Notes under the pieces: generated by a model
Databases searched by the model: none
What the model was told of the DNA's origin: nothing
The model's input: the letters and a program-made list of their open reading frames with translations, nothing else
Assembly (NCBI GenBank): GCA_003952965.2
Contig: CM025854.1
Coordinates: 14,869,572 to 14,933,571, forward strand
Direction: 5' to 3'
Origin: Morella rubra
Taxonomy: Eukaryota > Streptophyta > Magnoliopsida > Fagales > Myricaceae
DNA length: 64,000 nt
Shown here: one piece after another, positions 59,522-64,000 of the stretch
Layout: every line of letters begins with the position of its first letter
Numbering within the stretch: position 1 is the stretch's first letter
Translations under genes and position numbers: made by a program

Positions 59522-60430
59522 TTTTTTTTTTTTCTAAAGCAACGATGTATTATTCAAGGGAAAAATAAATGAGTCGTAGGAGGCAAAAAAACAAGCCCCA
59601 TGACGAAGTAACTCCACTGGAATGAAATGGAAATGAATACAACCAAAAAACTATCTATCGGCGGCCCATTTACTATTTAGCCAAAAAACCCGCATAGGCA
59701 TTAGCTTGGCGTGAAACCTGTGAAAAGCTCCACGATGGGCGAGACAATGCCATATTGCAAATGGCTATAACAGAGCCAGGGGGACCTGACACCGCCAGAG
59801 AGAGATCGTAGATGCCGAAGATGGAGATGAGGGAGTCACTTTCAAAAACCACATAGTCGAGACACCGAGAGGAGGCTTCCCCAGCAGCCATTCGAATGGC
59901 CATGGGCTATGCCATAAGAGGGGGCATTCGAGGGAGGATCTTCGATCTAGCCCACAGCAGGACACCCAGATGGTCATAACAGGTGCAAGCAATTGCGATA
60001 AAGGAGCTGCGCACGGCTGCATTAGAGTTTATCTTGACAAAGTTCTCACCCGGAAGACGCTATCTTAGAGTGCCTTGAAAGCCCAGGCAGATAAATGTTC
60101 TCTATAACTGCCCATAATTTTCATCAGCAGGGAATGAGGATCTGGCTCAATATTGTTATAGACCTTCTAATTGCAAGTGAACCAAATAATGTCCATCACC
60201 ACTGAAGCATAAACAGTTAACGCATGTTCATCGATTGGTCTAATATTGAGGAAACTAACCAGACCGAGAATTTCCTTAATCCATTCAACAATCCAAAGCG
60301 TTGTATGACAAGAACTTTTTAGCATGCAACAAGGAAGAGTTTACTATACTGATGCCCCAAACAAAACATATTCAACTCAGTTCGCTAAGGACGTGGATAA
60401 CTTTTTGAATGCTAGAGCAAAAGAACTTGT
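59522..60430 (-). pseudogene. 5'-truncated LINE: RNase H and A-tail
   Basis: On the minus strand the sequence begins near 60430 with zf-RVT-like and linker fragments. It then gives an RNase H: GENFVKINSNAAV (like 'GxxKxNxDAAV'), AMAIRMAAGEA, FESDS, and WSFSQVSRQANAYAGFLAK (like the 'WxxVPRxxNxxAHxLAKxA' end). It finishes in a run of 12 T on the plus strand (59521-59532), that is, the A-tail. Frameshifts occur near 59900 and 60050. The typical RNase H order leaves little doubt of the class. Confidence 0.85.
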
Positions 60431-60484
60431 AAGGCATGCCTTATTCTTATATCCCCACTAGTATAGTGTATGATATAATTACAT

Positions 60485-61318
60485 GGCTAAATTACTCTGT
60501 ACGTCCCTAAGGTTTGACCTTTTTCTCGTTTGGTCCTCAAGGTTCGATTTTCCCTAAAAGCATCACTGGGGTGAGGACCCATTACCAAATAGATCTGGCG
60601 TCAACTCTTGGACGGAAATGCACACATTGCTAACGGATTACACGTGGGCATTGACAGCTAGATTTTTTTTTAAAATCTCGCCCAATCGCAATGTGACACG
60701 TGTTAGTACAAATAAAAAAAAAAATAAATCTAAAATCTAAATGAAAAAAAAACCCAGATCGGGGGAGACCCCCGGTCCTTTCCCGGTGGAGGCCCTCCAC
60801 CGGCCCATTCTGGCTGCCCAGAACTGGGCGGCCAGCGGAGGGAGGAGGACTCCCTCCTCCACCGGGCGGTGCTCGGGGGCGGCTGGGGGACGTCCCCCAT
60901 CCCGCAACCGCTGTTGCGGGATGGGGGAGGTCCCCTAGCCGCCCTAGAGTCGGGCGGTGGAGGAGGGAGTCCTCCTCCCTCCGCTGGTTGCCTAGTTCTG
61001 GGCGGCCCAGAATGGGCCGATGGAGGGGCCTCCATCGGGAAAGGACCGGGGGTCTCCCCTGATCCGAGGTTTTTTTTTTTTTTTTTTAGATTTTTTTTTA
61101 TTTTTATTTATTGTACTGACACGTGTTACATTGCGATTGGGAGAATTTTTTTTTTGAAATCCAACTATCAGTGCCACGTGTGCATTTCCGTCTAAGAGTT
61201 GACGCCAAATCTATTTAGTAATGGGTCCTCACCCTAAGTATGCTTTTAGGGAAAATCGAACCCTGAGGACCAAACTGGGAAAAGGTCAAACCCTAGGGAC
61301 GTACGGAGTAATTTAGCC
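60485..61318. mobile_element. Palindromic Mutator-type fold-back element, 834 bp, 9-bp TSD
   Basis: The left end GGCTAAATTACTCTGTACGT and the reverse complement of the right end GGCTAAATTACTCCGTACGT start inverted repeats. These continue through almost the whole element: 'ggtcctcaaggttcgattttccctaaaagcat', 'gtgacacgtgtta', 'ccggtcctttcccg' and 'ctccctcctccaccg' all recur inverted. The centre near 60910 is a perfect hairpin CCCGCAACCG-CTG-TTGCGGG. The flanking 9-mers TAATTACAT (60476-60484 and 61319-61327) are identical. The core (60760-61060) is very GC-rich against an AT-rich background. Its many reading frames on both strands are mirror products of the palindrome, not genes. Confidence 0.93.
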
Positions 61319-61327
61319 TAATTACAT

Positions 61328-61642
61328 CTGAAAAATCAACGGTTTAAAGTCAATTGACACCAAGGAGTGAATAGGTGTTTACTGTCAATTAAAATTTCAT
61401 GTAATAGTTTTTGAACATATTCAAAATATATTAAGTCTAGATCTGAGCAACTACTAATTAAATCAACAAAATAATATATGGAAAAATAAATCAAACACCA
61501 ATCAAATAAAGAGATAAGATTTTGTTGAGGAAGTGAAATTTTTTCGAAGTAACTTAAAAAACTACTCTGAGTTATTAGTGCTATCTTTGATTACTCTTAA
61601 CAACTCTATTGCTGGTAGAATAACCTGATAGCTTGCCATGTC
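61328..61642. other. No gene seen
   Basis: AT-rich spacer between the fold-back element and the SINE. Confidence 0.5.
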
Positions 61643-61659
61643 TTGACATCGTACGGCTT

Positions 61660-61779
61660 TTTTGTTTTGTTTTTAAGGCCAGTGGATAGCAGGCAGAGCC
61701 TGCGGGAAAGGGGATTCGACCCCCCAGATCTTATCTTCCCTAAGAGGAGGAGATACCACTTGAGCGAACGCTTAGTGGT
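61660..61779 (-). mobile_element. tRNA-derived SINE, about 120 bp, 17-bp TSD
   Basis: On the minus strand it has an A-box-like GCTCAAGTGGTATC and a B-box-like GGGTCGAATCCCC at tRNA spacing, and it ends in an A-rich tail (CTTAAAAACAAAACAAAAAA). It is flanked by TTGACATCGTACGGCTT (61643-61659) and TTGACATCGTACGACTT (61780-61796), a 17-base TSD with one mismatch. These are the three marks of a SINE. It is short, so it may be 3' truncated or of a minimal family. Confidence 0.85.
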
Positions 61780-61796
61780 TTGACATCGTACGACTT

Positions 61797-62192
61797 AATT
61801 TATAACCTATTAGGAGTCTTTGTTTTATTTTTTTAGCTAGCAACATGACTTTATTTTATTTTTTTGGGTAAGTAAGATGACACTACTGACGTTGGAAGAG
61901 GCATGGCGTTTGGCTTTTTTAAAATTTTAGTAAAATTTTAAAAAAAAATTTTTAAATTTTTACTTTTATTTTATTTTATTATTTATTCACCAATTTTAAT
62001 AACACCTATATTTTAATACTAACGCAAAATTTTAATAAAATTTTACTAAAATTGTCGAACTAAACGCGCTTACACTGTTTCTCTGATGAATTCAAAAGTG
62101 CAACTATTTGCCCGCTTCTTTTCAGCCAAATTGAATAAACCTCTGCTCAGTTCACACCTCTCGTTCCGCCATTCCACACAGACACAGAGGCC
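61797..62192 (+). other. Upstream region of the BUB1/MAD3 gene
   Basis: AT-rich with runs of T and A to about 62060, then a leader-like part with CT-rich sequence before the ATG. I found no MSA site here, unlike TPX2. Confidence 0.4.
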
Positions 62193-63410
62193 ATGACTGT
62201 GATCTTCCCGGAGTCCCGAGACACCACATCTGATTCTGACCCACTCTTACCCTGGCTCTGGTTCTCTCTCTGTCTCTCTCTCTCTGGCACTAACAAAGCA
62301 ATAGCAATATCTTTCATTTTGGTCAATTTCTTGCTGTTTGTTGTGGGCCCAGGTCGATCAAGAAAGCTCTGGAAGCAGACTCGAGCTCAGGGAACGGTTC
62401 CGGGTTAAATCTGGGCAAGCTTCTCTCCGATTGCATTGCCACATTCAGGGACAATGACCAGTACCGAAACGACGTCAGATTTCTCAAGATTTGGTTCCTC
62501 TATGTAATTTCCTAGTTTCTCTGTCCTTTTTGTCTCTCAATTCTATTGCTTGAATTGTACTTTCACCTCTTGTACGTTTTTTGTTTATTACGTGTGGTGC
62601 TGTCTGTGTATGTAGATGGACGTTAGTAAAGATTTTGAGAGTGTTTTTATTGATATGGTGAAGAGGGAGATATGTGTTGGCCATTCTTTGCTTTATGTAT
62701 GTTATGCGTCCTTTCTCGAATCAAAAGGAAAGTTGTATGACGCTCACATTGTTTATCAGTCTGCAATTTCAAGGTCCCTCTCTCTTTCCCACACTGTTTA
62801 TATGTTTCGCTCTCAGATTGGAGATCTATGGTCGATATTTGCCATAACACTTGTAATGTTACTCTGCCTCCAGGAATGCCAAGCCAGTCGAGTTGTTGAA
62901 GAGGGCACATGCCCTATTTCTTGATAGAATGTCTGAATTAGTGAATGCTTGTTTACTTCAGAAGGTATTAACACATGGCGGAACGGTGTCTGGTACACAT
63001 TTCTTTGTGGTCCTACCCATTTTTAAGGAAAGGGGATAGCGTTTGAAGTATTAGTTTCTTGAAGTTCATATCTATATATGCCTTGAAAAGATTCTCCCTT
63101 TGCATTTCCATTCTGCAGACTGATGACGGTAAATCCACGAAGTTTGGGAAAAGTCAAACTAATCCATGGTCTGCCTCCACCATGAGAGACCTATTGAAGA
63201 AGCTGAATCCTCAAATTATGAAATATGAGGTGCGGCAGCAAAATCATCATGTGGTGCATAATTTGCATTTACTAGTCCAATTAGTAGTCGGTATTATAAT
63301 TCTTCTTTGATACACTTTTCAGGGGTACCATTCCAGTGCAAAGGCTTACCCGGGAAAAGTTGCTCTATCTTCTTTGCAGCATTCATCAAGGAATAAGATT
63401 ATTGAGATAG
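62193..63410 (+). CDS. BUB1/MAD3-family spindle checkpoint protein, 5' part
   Basis: The family monitors kinetochore attachment and delays anaphase. Six exons are supported: 62193-62260, 62353-62503, 62616-62773, 62874-62964, 63119-63229 and 63323-63410. All have GT-AG introns and keep one frame, giving about 222 residues before the gene runs on. The N-terminus has DPLLPWLWSIKKALEA, then RNDVRFLKIWFLYMDVSKD, the hallmark of the Mad3/BUB1 homology region 1. The YASFLESKGKLYDAHIVYQ TPR-like helix and ELLKRAHALFLDRM follow (about 15-155). The last exon ends KIIEIG at a phase-1 donor. The remaining 590 bases hold no exon I can prove, so any kinase domain would lie beyond 64000. Whether this is a kinase-bearing BUB1 or a kinase-less MAD3 type cannot be told here. 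Confidence 0.88.
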
Positions 63411-64000
63411 GTGATTCTCCATATTAGGTTAATTGTCTTAGTTATTCACATGAATATATCTTAATGCCTCGGAGTTCCTAGTTTTAACATAAGGCTGGCT
63501 TTTCTATGATAACTTCGTGGCACTGAAAATCCTTTTAAGGCTTCACAGTTGATATATTTGAAAGGTTAACTCAATTATGTGGAAGGCAACGGATGAAAGA
63601 GCAACTCTAGCCACCAACCCCCCCCTCTCTCTCTCTCTCTCTCATACAAGGCTGTACAGGAATTGGATTGAGGCATTCTGGCTATTCTTGCTTTTCTTAC
63701 TTAATATTCAGTTTCCAGATTTTTACCAGAAATGTAAGTGAACCTTTGAATGCTTGTCTGTTATCAACAAGTTCTTGTCACGATTATTATATTGCTGTCA
63801 ACATAGTTATGAACTTTGTCTAGGACCCTTCTGGAAACAAGATATGTTCTTTCTATTTTGCCACTTCTTTTGGGTCTCGTTTTCTGGGCATTTCTTAGAA
63901 GAATATCCCCACTTCCCCACCATATTGTTTCCTTGAAGAATATCCTACATCCTCACAAAATTATAAACTGTAGAATAACAGAAGTGTGGTTTTTGTTGCA
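63411..64000 (+). other. Intron of the BUB1/MAD3 gene, runs off the window
   Basis: It follows a good donor (GTGATT). A short (CT)n lies at 63625-63643. A possible 15-base micro-exon at 63719-63733 sits between TTTCCAG and GTAAGT, in a compatible phase, but it is too short to support from one sequence. Confidence 0.5.

Noticed and set aside
60730-61195. Several GC-rich frames rich in Pro and Gly
   Set aside because: They lie in the palindromic core of the 834-base element and mirror one another on both strands.
63719-63733. 15-base micro-exon of the BUB1/MAD3 gene
   Set aside because: Phase and splice sites fit, but chance alone could give this, and no protein comparison can be made on five residues.

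Overview
This is nuclear genomic DNA from a plant, most likely a woody dicot. The evidence is intron-rich genes with GT-AG junctions, a plant SBP-box gene with a miR156 site, a plant type-I O-methyltransferase, plant-type LINEs, and copia LTRs with an initiator-Met tRNA primer site. I cannot name the species. There are no bacterial operons, CRISPR arrays or tRNA genes that I can see.

Five real genes are supported. (1) A clade-F-like protein phosphatase 2C on the minus strand, 22688-26110, five exons, 281 aa. (2) A COMT-like O-methyltransferase on the plus strand, 30424-32182, two exons, 355 aa; it lacks the catalytic histidine. (3) TPX2, the spindle assembly factor, plus strand, 37565-42731, 20 exons that join in frame to 794 aa, with two perfect MSA (G2/M) promoter motifs upstream. 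(4) A short SPL3-like SBP-box gene on the minus strand, 46803-48469, 184 aa, with a miR156 target 24 bases after the stop. (5) The 5' part of a BUB1/MAD3-family spindle-checkpoint gene, plus strand, from 62193 and running off the window. Two of the five (TPX2 and BUB1/MAD3) are mitotic spindle genes about 20 kb apart.

The rest is mostly transposable elements, many with edges that can be fixed to the base by their target-site duplications (TSDs). From left to right they are: a GA microsatellite; a gypsy-like remnant holding a solo LTR (TSD CTTAT); a 4.3-kb hAT-like element carrying half of a Mutator transposase; a nested block at 8185-18340 in which a plus-strand LINE sits inside a minus-strand LINE, and each is itself split by an LTR; a PIF/Harbinger element (TSD TTA) with a broken transposase; small MITE-like inverted repeats; a 1.46-kb internally deleted hAT (TSD GTAGTATA); a copia element on the minus strand at 52591-58430; LINE tails; and a tRNA-derived SINE with a 17-base TSD.

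The most unusual class is a set of fold-back elements whose two halves are long inverted repeats. Two have perfect 9-base TSDs (29215-29611 and 60485-61318), and a third has an 8/9 match (51510-51861). The 834-base one at 60485 is almost wholly palindromic with a GC-rich core. These look like Mutator-type long-TIR elements and could form long hairpin RNA if transcribed.
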